64,000 bases of DNA from Tissierellaceae bacterium (lineage in GTDB: Bacteria > Bacillota > Clostridia > Tissierellales > Tissierellaceae): positions 1 to 64,000 of the forward strand of contig JALNZV010000001.1 in the NCBI GenBank assembly GCA_023229175.1. The letters are read 5' to 3'. Shown piece by piece: positions 34,865 to 43,721 of the stretch. The position numbers and the translations under genes are program-made. The notes under the pieces were generated by a model. That model did no database searches. It was not told the DNA's origin and worked only from the letters and a program-made list of their open reading frames with translations. Each line of letters starts with the position of its first letter. Position 1 is the stretch's first letter.

Positions 34865-36085
34865 TTAAATATTAATGCCTGCTAAATAGCCAGTTGAATA
34901 TGCTATTTGTAAATTAAATCCACCTGTTAAAGCATCTACATCGATTATTTCACCTGAGAAAAACAATCCAGGTATTATTTTAGATTCCATAGTTGAAGGA
35001 TTTATCTCCTTTATAGAGATACCACCTGAAGTAATTATAGCTTCTTCTATGGGACGAAAAGATTTAAAATTCATGGGAAATCCCTTCAATATGCTAATTA
35101 AATTTTTCCTTTCCTCTTTGGTAATTTGATTAATTACCTTTTCAGGATGGATTTTTGAGAGGGTAATTATGAGAGGAATTATTTTTTGTGGCAATAAATC
35201 ATCCAAGGAGTTTTTAATTTGCTTATTAGCATTCTGATTAAAATCTCTAAGTAGTCTATTATCCAATTTTTCAAAATCTAAGGCAGGTTTTAAGTCCAAA
35301 AAAATAGTAATATCCTTTTCTAGATATTTATGTAAATAATTGCTCATGGATAGGACTATGGGGCCCGATATGCCGTAATGTGTAAATACCATTTCACCAA
35401 ATTCCTCATATAGTAGCTTACCACTAGAGAAAGCAGAAATTTTTACGTTTTTTAGAGATAATCCCTGTAATTCCTTGACCCAAGAATCACTTAAAACAAT
35501 GGGAACCAATGAAGGTCTCAAGGGAGTTATAGAATGCCCTAGTTCCTTTGCAAATCTATATCCATCACCAGTGGAACCAGTAGAAGGATAAGACTTCCCA
35601 CCTGTACAAAGCAATAGCTTATCAAAAATATATTTCCTATCATTTGCTAAAACTGTAAATCTATTATCAGTAAAAATTATCTTTTCTACCTTCGTGTTTA
35701 ATTCAATACTGACATTTTTATCCTGTAAAAATTTATGAAATGTTGAAATTACATCGGAGGATTTATTACTTGCGGGAAATACCCTGTTTCCTCGCTCTAT
35801 TTTAATTTTTAAACCGTAGTCTTCCAGTAAATTCATAATATCGATGTTGTTAAATGTATAAAAGCTACTATATAAAAATGTTTTATTTCTCATTACCTTA
35901 TCAAAAAAATCTTCAATAGGTGCACTATTAGTTATATTACATCGGCCTTTTCCAGTAATAAATAATTTTTTCCCAATTCTTTCGTTCTTTTCAATCAATG
36001 TAACATCTTTGCCCAATGAGCCTGCAATTCCTGCAGCTACAATCCCAGAGGGTCCAGCACCAATTATTCCAATGTTTTCTGTCAT
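34865..36085 (-). CDS. BaiN/HI0933-like NAD(P)/FAD-dependent oxidoreductase
   Basis: A 406-residue flavoprotein with an N-terminal FAD-binding GAGPSGIVAAGIAGS. GKGRCNITNSA, LCTGGKSYPSTGSTGDGYRFA and a C-terminal FFSGEIIDVDALTGGFNLQ are hallmarks of the HI0933/YtfP/BaiN family. Some gut members act on bile-acid intermediates, but most are of unknown substrate, and no evidence here points to bile acids. It starts right after the histidine phosphatase gene, with which it is likely co-transcribed. Confidence 0.85.
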   Translation of the reverse strand: MTENIGIIGAGPSGIVAAGIAGSLGKDVTLIEKNERIGKKLFITGKGRCNITNSAPIEDFFDKVMRNKTFLYSSFYTFNNIDIMNLLEDYGLKIKIERGNRVFPASNKSSDVISTFHKFLQDKNVSIELNTKVEKIIFTDNRFTVLANDRKYIFDKLLLCTGGKSYPSTGSTGDGYRFAKELGHSITPLRPSLVPIVLSDSWVKELQGLSLKNVKISAFSSGKLLYEEFGEMVFTHYGISGPIVLSMSNYLHKYLEKDITIFLDLKPALDFEKLDNRLLRDFNQNANKQIKNSLDDLLPQKIIPLIITLSKIHPEKVINQITKEERKNLISILKGFPMNFKSFRPIEEAIITSGGISIKEINPSTMESKIIPGLFFSGEIIDVDALTGGFNLQIAYSTGYLAGINI

Positions 36086-36700
36086 CTATTTTAACCCCTT
36101 TAAATGTGAAGTGTCGTTTAGCAATGTCAATACATTGTTATAATCTCTTCTCTCTATAATACTTACAGATACGTTTTTTAAAGTTATATTTTTATAATAA
36201 GAGTTTCCAATTCCCAATAAATTTAATATGATTACCTTTAAAGTAGCACTATGAGAGACTATTGCAATATTTTTGCTATTGTTGTTATTCAATATATCAT
36301 TCACAAATCCCATTGCCCTTTTCTCCAACATTTCTAAAGTTTCTCCATCATCTAATTTTAATTTATGTGGTTCTTTTAACCATTTACAATATTCTTGCTT
36401 ATATCCTTTTTTAATCTCTTCTAGTGTCATACCTTCCCACGGGCCGAAATTAATTTCCCTTATTTCTTTAGATTTAATGGCTGGCCTTCTAATGAATTTT
36501 GATATAGTATTTGCCGTTTCCAGAGCCCTGGATAGGTCACTAGTATATATTATATCTATATTTTCATTAATTAATCGATTGCCAAGTTGTTTAGCCTGTT
36601 CCCTGCCGTTATCAGTCAAAGGTACATTTTTCTGTCCTTGAATCTTATGTAAGATATTCCATTCCGATTCACCATGTCTAATTAAAAAAATCTTTTTCAT
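36086..36700 (-). CDS. Histidine phosphatase family protein (phosphoglycerate-mutase-like)
   Basis: A 204-residue member of the RHG superfamily. LIRHGESEWN (phosphohistidine), SDLSRALETA, INFGPWEGMTLEEI and IVSHSATLKVI supply the expected His, Arg and Glu residues. Members include cofactor-dependent phosphoglycerate mutase, CobC and broad phosphatases. The short length and WEGM motif favour a CobC/PhoE-like phosphatase, not the glycolytic enzyme. ATG 36700 follows GGGGGG. It has its own extended -10 promoter. Confidence 0.85.
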   Translation of the reverse strand: MKKIFLIRHGESEWNILHKIQGQKNVPLTDNGREQAKQLGNRLINENIDIIYTSDLSRALETANTISKFIRRPAIKSKEIREINFGPWEGMTLEEIKKGYKQEYCKWLKEPHKLKLDDGETLEMLEKRAMGFVNDILNNNNSKNIAIVSHSATLKVIILNLLGIGNSYYKNITLKNVSVSIIERRDYNNVLTLLNDTSHLKGLK

Positions 36701-36745
36701 ATTTATCCCCCCAATGTAGTAAAAAATCCTAGTTTGCATATTTAT

Positions 36746-36754
36746 ATTATAGCA
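36746..36754 (-). promoter_or_regulatory. Extended -10 promoter of the histidine phosphatase gene
   Basis: TGCTATAAT on the minus strand (36754-36746), about 46 bases before the start codon. A recognisable -35 is lacking. Confidence 0.5.
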
Positions 36755-36817
36755 GAAAAAAGTTATAATGGAATTTATCATTTATGATAACATCTCTTAT
36801 GATAATCTAGAGTAAAT

Positions 36818-36838
36818 AAAAATGGCAATGCCATTTTT
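36818..36838 (-). terminator. Terminator after the RpiR-type regulator
   Basis: AAAAATGGC and GCCATTTTT with a three-base loop flank the regulator's stop codon, followed by T-rich sequence. It ends the oxidoreductase-regulator operon. Confidence 0.75.
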
Positions 36839-37712
36839 ATTTGTCTGAATAATTACTAACATCATAAACGTTATATTTGTTCCAAATACCCTCTAATTCT
36901 TCAAAATACATCGTTATATCATTTCGTTTTTCCATACCGACTGACACTATCAACGCATTGATTAGACTCATGGGAGCTACAAGAGAGTCAACAAAGGATA
37001 ACATATCACTGCTAGCTATTAAGGATATATCAGAATACTTAGATGCTGGAGATATTAAACTATCTGTGATGCTTATAATCTTGCATCCCTTTTCCTTACA
37101 GAAATCTAACGCCTCTAAAGTTCTCTTAGAATACCTCGGATAACTAATACCTATGATAACATCATTAGCATCCGCCTTTAACAATTGTTCAAATACGTCA
37201 TTGGGGCCAGATGTGACCACTTTAACGCCTTTTATCAGGAAATTAAGGTAAAACCCTAGATATCCCGCTAAAAATGCCGAAGATCGAAGTCCAAGGATAT
37301 AGATATTTTCTGCCTTTAATATTAATTCTATGGCTTTTCTAAAGGAATCGTGGCTGATTTCATTTATAGTTTTTTGAATATTGTCTATATCTTTTTCCAT
37401 AGCACCTTTTAATTCGCTTTCCTTATTAGAATGGCTTTCCACCATAGATAATCTCTGGACAGTAGTTAGCTTGTTTTTAATAAGCTCATGTAGTTCTCTT
37501 TGTAAATCCTTGTAGCCTTCATAACCCAATGCGTGGGCAAATCTAACGACTGTTGATTCGCTCACTTGAACAGTATTGCCCAAGGCGGCAGCTGTCATGA
37601 AGGCTGCTTTTCCATAATTATTTATTATGTACTCGGCAATTAATTTTTGCCCTTTACTTAAAGTATTAAAATCATTTTGAATTTTTTTTATAAGATCAAC
37701 ATCCATCGCCAT
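36837..37712 (-). CDS. RpiR/MurR family transcriptional regulator
   Basis: A 291-residue regulator with an N-terminal helix-turn-helix (residues ~1-78, VQVSESTVVRFAHALGYEG) and a C-terminal SIS sugar-phosphate-binding domain (~120-260, with IYILGLRSSAFLAGYLGF and GISYPRYSKRTLEALDF). RpiR proteins normally sense phosphosugars. Here the gene overlaps the end of the 2-oxoacid oxidoreductase gamma gene by 17 bases, implying joint expression. It may couple sugar status to 2-oxoacid metabolism, which is inference. Confidence 0.88.
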   Translation of the reverse strand: MAMDVDLIKKIQNDFNTLSKGQKLIAEYIINNYGKAAFMTAAALGNTVQVSESTVVRFAHALGYEGYKDLQRELHELIKNKLTTVQRLSMVESHSNKESELKGAMEKDIDNIQKTINEISHDSFRKAIELILKAENIYILGLRSSAFLAGYLGFYLNFLIKGVKVVTSGPNDVFEQLLKADANDVIIGISYPRYSKRTLEALDFCKEKGCKIISITDSLISPASKYSDISLIASSDMLSFVDSLVAPMSLINALIVSVGMEKRNDITMYFEELEGIWNKYNVYDVSNYSDK

Positions 37713-38259
37713 AACACTCTTCCTTATGATTTTTTATAAGATTATACCCTTCTTCTAAAGCTTTTTTATTTAACATTTCCGTTCCCCTTGGAATTCTCCT
37801 AAGTACAGCTTTTTCCAAAGAATCCCTAGATACTAGCTTTGTTATTTCATAGATTCCCCCTAGGGCTACTATATTAGATACCATAGGTTTTCCCAAATCC
37901 TTCTGTGCTGTTTCTAAAATAGGAAGGATATAAATAGTTATATCATCCCTTTTTGGTATATTGTCGACGGATTTATCCGCTATTAGTATGCCTTTTGGTT
38001 TCAAAGTATCTATATATTTGTCACATGACGCTTGAGTCAGAGCTAACATCAAATCGCATTTATCTACCTTTGGATAGCTGATTTCACTGTCGCTGATGAT
38101 TACTTCAGCCTTACTGGCTCCTCCTCTAGCCTCTGGACCATAAGATTGTGACTGAACAACATTTAATCCGTCATATAAAGCGGCCTCAGCTAGTATAATC
38201 CCGGCTAAAATAAGTCCTTGACCACCAGAACCTGTCAATCTAATTTCGTGGTGTGCCAT
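37696..38259 (-). CDS. korC: 2-oxoacid:ferredoxin oxidoreductase, gamma subunit
   Basis: A 187-residue subunit opening EIRLTGSGGQGLILAG, the usual gamma-domain motif of pyruvate/2-oxoacid ferredoxin oxidoreductases, followed by QSYGPEARGGASKAEVI. It helps bind coenzyme A. ATG 38259 lies after GAGGAGG and two bases past the beta stop. The four-gene layout (delta-alpha-beta-gamma) fits the 2-oxoglutarate (Kor) or branched-chain (Vor) type; Kor is the more likely by general resemblance. Confidence 0.85.
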   Translation of the reverse strand: MAHHEIRLTGSGGQGLILAGIILAEAALYDGLNVVQSQSYGPEARGGASKAEVIISDSEISYPKVDKCDLMLALTQASCDKYIDTLKPKGILIADKSVDNIPKRDDITIYILPILETAQKDLGKPMVSNIVALGGIYEITKLVSRDSLEKAVLRRIPRGTEMLNKKALEEGYNLIKNHKEECYGDGC

Positions 38260-38260
38260 A

Positions 38261-39082
38261 TTATACCTCCTCTGCAAAAGAATTTATTATCTTTTGATAT
38301 TCCTCTGTATATTCAGGTCTTTCGCTTTTATAAAGTTCTCCAATAATAAATTTTCCTTCCCTTTGTTCATCTGTCAATTTATCATAAGCTGCCACATTAA
38401 TTGCATAATCTTTTAAATAAGTCATCATATCCACAGCTTCGCCTTTTTTGTTTTTTCTCCCGTAATAAGTAGGACATATAGTCATGGCTTCTACAAAGGA
38501 AAAACCCTTGTTTTTAATGCCATTTTCCACTAGCTTTATCAGCATATTTGTCGTATATATTGTACCTCTACTGACATAGGTGGCACCTGCTGCCTCTGCT
38601 AATTTACATAAATCGAAAGCCATGTCAATATTACCGTAAGGTGCTGTTGTGCCCTTATCGCCAGTTGGTGTTGTCGGTGAATATTGACCGCCAGTCATAC
38701 CATAGGTATTGTTATTGAAAACAATAGTTGTAATATCTATATTTCTTCTAGCTGCATGGATCAGATGATTTCCACCAATAGCAGATGAATCTCCATCACC
38801 AGTTATTACAATTACGTTCAAATCAGGCTTTGCTAATTTGATGCCTGTTGCAAAAGCTAAGGCCCTACCGTGTGTCGTATGAATTGTATTAAAATCTAGA
38901 TATCCAGATGCTCTTGAGGAACATCCAATGCCCGAAACGACACATGTATCCTCTCTATTTAAACCTAAATTGTCAACTGCCTTTACAATTGCCCTTGTAA
39001 CTATTCCATTTCCACATCCGGGGCACCAAATGTGAGGTAGATTTTCAGTTCGGAAATATTCATTTACTAAATTACTAGGCAT
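38261..39082 (-). CDS. korB: 2-oxoacid:ferredoxin oxidoreductase, beta (TPP-binding) subunit
   Basis: A 273-residue subunit carrying thiamine diphosphate. IWCPGCGNGIVTRA is the conserved N-terminal CxxC region. VITGDGDSSAIGGNHLIHA and NNNTYGMTGGQYSPTTP form the TPP/Mg site with GDGD and NNxxYGMTGGQ. It decarboxylates the 2-oxoacid and passes electrons to ferredoxin. The start overlaps the alpha stop by eight bases behind GGAGGG. Confidence 0.9.
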   Translation of the reverse strand: MPSNLVNEYFRTENLPHIWCPGCGNGIVTRAIVKAVDNLGLNREDTCVVSGIGCSSRASGYLDFNTIHTTHGRALAFATGIKLAKPDLNVIVITGDGDSSAIGGNHLIHAARRNIDITTIVFNNNTYGMTGGQYSPTTPTGDKGTTAPYGNIDMAFDLCKLAEAAGATYVSRGTIYTTNMLIKLVENGIKNKGFSFVEAMTICPTYYGRKNKKGEAVDMMTYLKDYAINVAAYDKLTDEQREGKFIIGELYKSERPEYTEEYQKIINSFAEEV

Positions 39083-40220
39083 GATTACCCTCCTTTATAT
39101 AAGATACTATTTCCTCTGGGGTAATTAATTCACCATTTACTTTGCCGAATTTTTCAACTTTTGTATTTTTACCAGCTACCCTATCAACCTCTAAATAATA
39201 CTGGCCTACGTTCATCTCCACTACAATAACCTTTTTTAATTTTATAGATAATTCCTCTAATTGTTTTTCCGCTAATGGCCAAATTGTAATAGGCCTAAAC
39301 ATTCCAATTTTATACCCTTCTGTTCTCAAAATATCGACTGCTGATTTAGCTGATCTTGCAGTTGATCCAAAAGCAATTACGGCCATATCTGCATCATCTA
39401 GTAAATACTCATGAACTTCTACAATATCATCTTTATTGTCTTCAATCTTGCCGACCAATCTTCTAATTAAATTTTCAGCCACTTCTCCATTGCTACTTGG
39501 GAACCCCGATTCTCCATGGGTTAAACCTGTAACGTGAAATCTATATCCTTCGCCAAATCCAGCCATTTCCGGCACTATATCTCCTTCATTTACTTTATAT
39601 GGTTTGTATTCTTCAGGTGGACAGGAAGGTTTTTTTCTATTAATTATTGTCAATTCTTCATCTGTAGGTAATTCAATTCTTTCCCTCATATGTCCAATTA
39701 CTTCATCCATCAATAATATTACGGGAGTTCTGTACTTTTCAGATAAATTAAAAGCTCTTATGGTGGCGTCGTAAATCTCTCTTACGGACCATGGATACAG
39801 AGCTATAATCGAATGATCTCCATGGGTACCCCATCTAGCTTGCATTATATCGCCTTGAGCAGGTGCTGTAGGCAATCCAGTACTGGGTCCTCCCCTTTGC
39901 ACATTAACTATGACACATGGGGTCTCGGTGATTACAGCATAGCCAATGCCTTCTTGCTTAAGTGAAAACCCTGGACCGCTTGTGGCTGTCATAGACTTAG
40001 TCCCTGCTATGGATGCTCCAATTATGGCTGATATACCTGCAATTTCGTCTTCCATTTGTATAAAACGACCACCAATCCTAGGCAATTTTTCCGCAGACAA
40101 TTCAGCTATTTCCGTTGACGGAGTAATAGGATACCCTGCATAGAATTTCATGCCTGCAGCAATAGCTGCATCGACACAGGCTTCATTTCCCTGCATCAGT
40201 TTAACAAATCTCTCTCCCAT
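39075..40220 (-). CDS. korA: 2-oxoacid:ferredoxin oxidoreductase, alpha subunit
   Basis: A 381-residue subunit with AGYPITPSTEIAEL, FIQMEDEIAGISAIIGASIAG and TATSGPGFSLKQEGIGYA, the pyrimidine-binding domain features of KorA/VorB. NVQRGGPSTGLPTAPAQGD is a further family block. With the beta subunit it forms the catalytic core that oxidises a 2-oxoacid to the acyl-CoA and reduces ferredoxin. In anaerobes it can run in reverse to fix CO2. Substrate cannot be assigned with certainty. Confidence 0.9.
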   Translation of the reverse strand: MGERFVKLMQGNEACVDAAIAAGMKFYAGYPITPSTEIAELSAEKLPRIGGRFIQMEDEIAGISAIIGASIAGTKSMTATSGPGFSLKQEGIGYAVITETPCVIVNVQRGGPSTGLPTAPAQGDIMQARWGTHGDHSIIALYPWSVREIYDATIRAFNLSEKYRTPVILLMDEVIGHMRERIELPTDEELTIINRKKPSCPPEEYKPYKVNEGDIVPEMAGFGEGYRFHVTGLTHGESGFPSSNGEVAENLIRRLVGKIEDNKDDIVEVHEYLLDDADMAVIAFGSTARSAKSAVDILRTEGYKIGMFRPITIWPLAEKQLEELSIKLKKVIVVEMNVGQYYLEVDRVAGKNTKVEKFGKVNGELITPEEIVSYIKEGNHA

Positions 40221-40221
40221 A

Positions 40222-40428
40222 TTAATCTCCCCCTAGATAAATTGCATAATCTGGACATCTCAACTCACATTGACCGCATTGAATGCATGAATCTAAATCC
40301 TTTATATTTACTTTTCCGTTCCTTATTTCTAATACGCTTTTAGGACAAAATGCAACACAAATACCGCAACCCTTACACCAGTTTTCTTCAACAACAAGAG
40401 TCTTTTTTGTCTTTGTAGCTGTTGTCAT
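40222..40428 (-). CDS. korD: 2-oxoacid:ferredoxin oxidoreductase, delta (4Fe-4S) subunit
   Basis: A 68-residue ferredoxin-type protein with two 4Fe-4S motifs, CKGCGICVAFCP and CIQCGQCELRCP. It relays electrons from the TPP site to free ferredoxin. It is the first gene of the operon, with GGGAGGGAG ahead of the ATG, and lies ~40 bases from a strong promoter. Confidence 0.92.
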   Translation of the reverse strand: MTTATKTKKTLVVEENWCKGCGICVAFCPKSVLEIRNGKVNIKDLDSCIQCGQCELRCPDYAIYLGGD

Positions 40429-40464
40429 TTTTTCTCCCTCCCCAGATATTAATTCCTTAACTTA

Positions 40465-40493
40465 ATAATATCAAACTAGAATATTCTTTGCAA
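40465..40493 (-). promoter_or_regulatory. Promoter of the 2-oxoacid oxidoreductase operon
   Basis: On the minus strand TTGCAA (40493-40488), 17 bases, and TATTAT (40470-40465) make a good sigma-A promoter in the gap before korD. Confidence 0.6.
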
Positions 40494-40563
40494 GATTTAT
40501 TTCATTTTATATGGGAATGAATTTTTTATTGCAATATACTTAACATTCTGTCCTATCTAAGCA

Positions 40564-40591
40564 TAAAAAAACCAAGTCTTTCGACTCGGTT
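40564..40591 (-). terminator. Terminator after the carboxyltransferase gene
   Basis: AACCGAGTC-GAAA-GACTTGGTT is a 9-bp stem with a stable GNRA-type loop, followed by seven T on the minus strand. It overlaps the stop codon and divides this operon from korDABC. Confidence 0.92.
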
Positions 40592-41990
40592 AAACTGGAT
40601 ATATCTGGTACTCTTGGTCCAATAAATTGTTGTCTATTTTATATTTTTCTGCCAGTCTGTTTTTAAAAAACTCTAAAGCTACCTGGGGAAATAATGCATA
40701 TGTTAAAACATCTTCTTCCTGCTCTATATATTGTTTAATCTCCTCCTTAAATTCATCTAGCTGAGGCTCCATTAAATCTGCTGGCCTTCCAGTGAAAATT
40801 TCTTCAGAACCTATGATTTTTTCCTTTATTTCATTTGATATAGGCAAAGTAGGTTTACCATATAAGCCCATTACGTAGTTTTTAGCCTCATTTGGGACCA
40901 TTTTGTATCTTTCACCGAGTATAACGTTAAATACAGCCTGAGTGCCTACAATTTGGCTCATAGGAGTAACTAGAGGCGGATATCCAAAGTCTTCCCTTAC
41001 TTTTGGAACTTCTTTCAAAGCCTCCTCAAATTGGTTTTCTCTACCTTGGCTCTTTAGCTGAGATACCAAATTAGATAACATTCCGCCAGGTACTTGATAG
41101 ATTAACGTATTTACATCTACATTTAGTACTTTTGGATCTAAAAGGCCCTCTTTTAGATATTTTTCCCTTAGGCCCTTAAAATAATCAGATACTTCTAGTA
41201 ACAATTCCATATTTATATCCGTAGGATAATATGGTGATCCCTCTAAAGATGCAATCAATGGTTCCGTTGCAGGCTGAGATGTTCCGTTGCCCATAGGCGA
41301 TATTGCAGTATCTACAATATCTGCACCTGCTTCTATAGCTTTCATATAAGTTTGATTAGCTATTCCACTAGTAAAATGGGAATGAACCTCTATGGGTACC
41401 TTAATTACCTTCTTCATTTCCCTTACTAACTCCTCTGCAGGATATGGTAATAATATCCCTGACATATCTTTTATACATATGGAATCCACCCCCATATCTG
41501 CCATCTCCAAAGCTAAATCCACATAATACTTAGTATTATGAACTGGACTTATTGTATAGGAAATTGCTGCCTGAGCGTGGCCTCCATATTTTTTTGTGGC
41601 TTCAATGGAAGTCCTAATATTTCTAATATCATTTAAAGCATCGAAAACTCTAACGATGTCGATTCCATTTTCAATGGATTTCTTTACAAATTCCTCAACG
41701 ACATCATCTGGATAATGCCTGTATCCTAAAAGGTTCTGTCCCCTTAGGAGCATTTGCAGTTTAGTCTTTTTAAATGCCTTTCTTAAGGCCCGTAGCCTTT
41801 CCCAAGGGTCTTCATTTAGATACCTTAAGCAGGAATCGAATGTAGCTCCTCCCCACATTTCCAAGGCATGAAACCCCACATTATCAAGTTTATCGGCTAT
41901 TGGAAGCATATCTTCCAATGTCATCCTAGTAGCGATTAATGACTGATGAGCATCTCTTAAAATAGTATCAGTAATTTTAATGCCTGACAT
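40590..41990 (-). CDS. Oxaloacetate decarboxylase/pyruvate carboxylase-type carboxyltransferase subunit
   Basis: A 466-residue DRE-TIM carboxyltransferase. ITDTILRDAHQSLIATRM, LEMWGGATFDSCLRYLNEDP, LLRGQNLLGYRHYPDDVV and SICIKDMSGILLPYPA are the conserved blocks of OadA, PycB and the 5S transcarboxylase subunit, with the carbamylated Lys in IKDMSG. It ends after the PYC-OADA domain and has no biotinyl domain. A separate biotin carrier and, for a sodium pump, membrane subunits would be needed; none lies in the window. Whether it decarboxylates oxaloacetate or transfers carboxyl groups is open. Confidence 0.88.
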   Translation of the reverse strand: MSGIKITDTILRDAHQSLIATRMTLEDMLPIADKLDNVGFHALEMWGGATFDSCLRYLNEDPWERLRALRKAFKKTKLQMLLRGQNLLGYRHYPDDVVEEFVKKSIENGIDIVRVFDALNDIRNIRTSIEATKKYGGHAQAAISYTISPVHNTKYYVDLALEMADMGVDSICIKDMSGILLPYPAEELVREMKKVIKVPIEVHSHFTSGIANQTYMKAIEAGADIVDTAISPMGNGTSQPATEPLIASLEGSPYYPTDINMELLLEVSDYFKGLREKYLKEGLLDPKVLNVDVNTLIYQVPGGMLSNLVSQLKSQGRENQFEEALKEVPKVREDFGYPPLVTPMSQIVGTQAVFNVILGERYKMVPNEAKNYVMGLYGKPTLPISNEIKEKIIGSEEIFTGRPADLMEPQLDEFKEEIKQYIEQEEDVLTYALFPQVALEFFKNRLAEKYKIDNNLLDQEYQIYPV

Positions 41991-41994
41991 TTAA

Positions 41995-42573
41995 TTACCT
42001 CCTGTTATTTGATTTTTCTATAGCATATAAAATAGGCGGAAAATTTTTTTGATTAATGAACTCGTATTTCAACACATTGAATAACTTTTGATCCAAATCT
42101 TTCAAAAACTTTTCAACTGCAATCTTTTCATCCATGCCGCCTTCGTGTCCTGTGTAACTAGTGATTAAAATAATACCATTATTATTTAACAGCAGTATCG
42201 CCTTTTGTAAACTAATTATTGTAGTATCCTTATTAGTCCTTATGGATTTGTCCCCCTTGGGCAAATATCCTAAATTATAGACAATAAAATCTAATTTTTC
42301 ATTTACATACTTATCTATATTTTCATGACCGTCCTGTATCAAATGTACCTGACAATATTTTTGTGATAAACTAAGTTTTTTCGATGTTATATCCAGTGCT
42401 TCCCTCTGGATATCAAATCCATAGACCTTTCCTTCTTCCCCAACTAGTTCACACAATAATAATGTGTCGTTTCCATTGCCTACTGTACAATCGGCTACTA
42501 TTTGTCCAGGTTTTACGCATTTTGTGACTATGTCTTTCCATATCTTAATATTATTTACTATTTCCCTATACAT
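41995..42573 (-). CDS. Class I SAM-dependent methyltransferase (YtqB-like)
   Basis: About 192 residues if it begins at the ATG at 42573. That start has only a weak ribosome site and overlaps the upstream GNAT gene by eight bases, so the N-terminus is uncertain. The motif IVADCTVGNGNDTLLLCEL binds SAM, and DFIVYNLGYLPKGDKS resembles the NPPY-like block of YtqB/RsmH-related enzymes. ILITSYTGHEGGMDEK follows. RNA methylation is the likely general role, but the target is unknown. Confidence 0.75.
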   Translation of the reverse strand: MYREIVNNIKIWKDIVTKCVKPGQIVADCTVGNGNDTLLLCELVGEEGKVYGFDIQREALDITSKKLSLSQKYCQVHLIQDGHENIDKYVNEKLDFIVYNLGYLPKGDKSIRTNKDTTIISLQKAILLLNNNGIILITSYTGHEGGMDEKIAVEKFLKDLDQKLFNVLKYEFINQKNFPPILYAIEKSNNRR

Positions 42574-42967
42574 GGCAACTACATGAACCGACACATGGTT
42601 GATCAAAGAATTCATCCATATCTAACTGTAACTCTCCTATTTCATTCAATTCAAAGCCTTTATTGATTAAATATTTCTCATTAACCTTTGAATAAATCCA
42701 TTTTGCACCTTGGTTGTTAATTCTATTTAATACGGATCTAAGAAGTGCATCTCCTAATCCTCGTCCCCTTTTTTCTTTCAATATAACTAGGTTGCTAATA
42801 TACCACTTGCCCTTTATTTTTTCTCCTTTGCCTACACCTACTAATCCTTCATCCTCTACAGCTACATATATTGTACCGCCAAAATTAAAATCTAAAATTC
42901 CTTCCTGTCCCAATAATTTTACAATATCATCTTTGTCTTTATTTTGATATTTCCTGAATATCAGCAT
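42566..42967 (-). CDS. GNAT family N-acetyltransferase with cysteine-rich tail
   Basis: A 133-residue acetyltransferase. The acetyl-CoA binding loop is KEKRGRGLGDALL (Arg/Gly-x-Gly), preceded by the strand WYISNLVI and followed by YLINKGFELNEIG. The protein ends with CVGSCSCHV, an unusual cluster of three cysteines and a histidine that could bind a metal. The DNA of this tail overlaps the start of the next gene. Substrate unknown. Confidence 0.8.
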   Translation of the reverse strand: MLIFRKYQNKDKDDIVKLLGQEGILDFNFGGTIYVAVEDEGLVGVGKGEKIKGKWYISNLVILKEKRGRGLGDALLRSVLNRINNQGAKWIYSKVNEKYLINKGFELNEIGELQLDMDEFFDQPCVGSCSCHV

Positions 42968-42982
42968 ATATACCTCCGCAAT

Positions 42983-43690
42983 TTACAATTGTTTTAAATA
43001 TTTTATTTCTTCTTCTTCAAGATATCTCCAATTTCCTAGATTTAATCCTCCCAATTCCAACTCTCCTATGGCGATTCTCTTTAATTTTTTTACTGGATGA
43101 TTGATAGCTTCGCACATTTTTTTTACCTGTCTATTTCTTCCTTCGTGAATTATTATATCTAAAATCGATTCGTCTTCATATCTTTTAGAAATTTTGATAC
43201 CTGCCTTAGCTGTCAACTTGCCATGTATTTTAAGACCATTCCTGAATTTTTCTAATTCAAATCTATTTGGTACGCCTTCCACAATAGCTATATATCTCTT
43301 TTGTATTTCGTATTTAGGATGAGTTAATTTGTACGCCAAATCGCCGTCATTTGTCAAAATAAGAAGACCTGTTGTGTCGGCATCCAATCTACCTACGGGA
43401 TAAATTCTTTCTTCCACTCCTTCAATCAAGTCTGTAACTACTCTTCTGTTTTTCTCATCCTTTAATGTAGTTACAAATCCCACAGGCTTATTTAGCATTA
43501 TATAAACCTTAGTGGTTTCAAGACTAATTAACTTATCACTTACCCTTACTTTATCTTTATTAGGATCCACTACTGTACCCAGTTCTGTAATTATTTTATT
43601 ATTGACCTTTACCTTACCTGAAACAATTAAATCCTCTGCCTTTCTCCTTGATGTAACGCCACACAGTGCTATATATTTCTGAAGTCTCAT
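42983..43690 (-). CDS. rluB: Ribosomal large subunit pseudouridine synthase B
   Basis: A 235-residue RsuA/RluB-type synthase. An N-terminal S4 domain (MRLQKYIALCGVTSRRKAED) is followed by YPVGRLDADTTGLLILTNDG, which holds the catalytic Asp, and HEGRNRQVKKMCE. It converts a uridine near position 2605 of 23S rRNA to pseudouridine. Location after scpAB is conserved in Firmicutes, where rluB follows scpB. RsuA-like specificity on 16S rRNA is less likely in this context. Confidence 0.92.
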   Translation of the reverse strand: MRLQKYIALCGVTSRRKAEDLIVSGKVKVNNKIITELGTVVDPNKDKVRVSDKLISLETTKVYIMLNKPVGFVTTLKDEKNRRVVTDLIEGVEERIYPVGRLDADTTGLLILTNDGDLAYKLTHPKYEIQKRYIAIVEGVPNRFELEKFRNGLKIHGKLTAKAGIKISKRYEDESILDIIIHEGRNRQVKKMCEAINHPVKKLKRIAIGELELGGLNLGNWRYLEEEEIKYLKQL

Positions 43691-43721
43691 TTAAATACCT
43701 CTTCTCTTTTGCGTATAAATT

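Noticed and set aside
36086..36700. Glycolytic phosphoglycerate mutase
   Set aside because: The protein is too short and has the compact WEGM-type features of CobC/PhoE-like phosphatases; no glycolytic neighbours.
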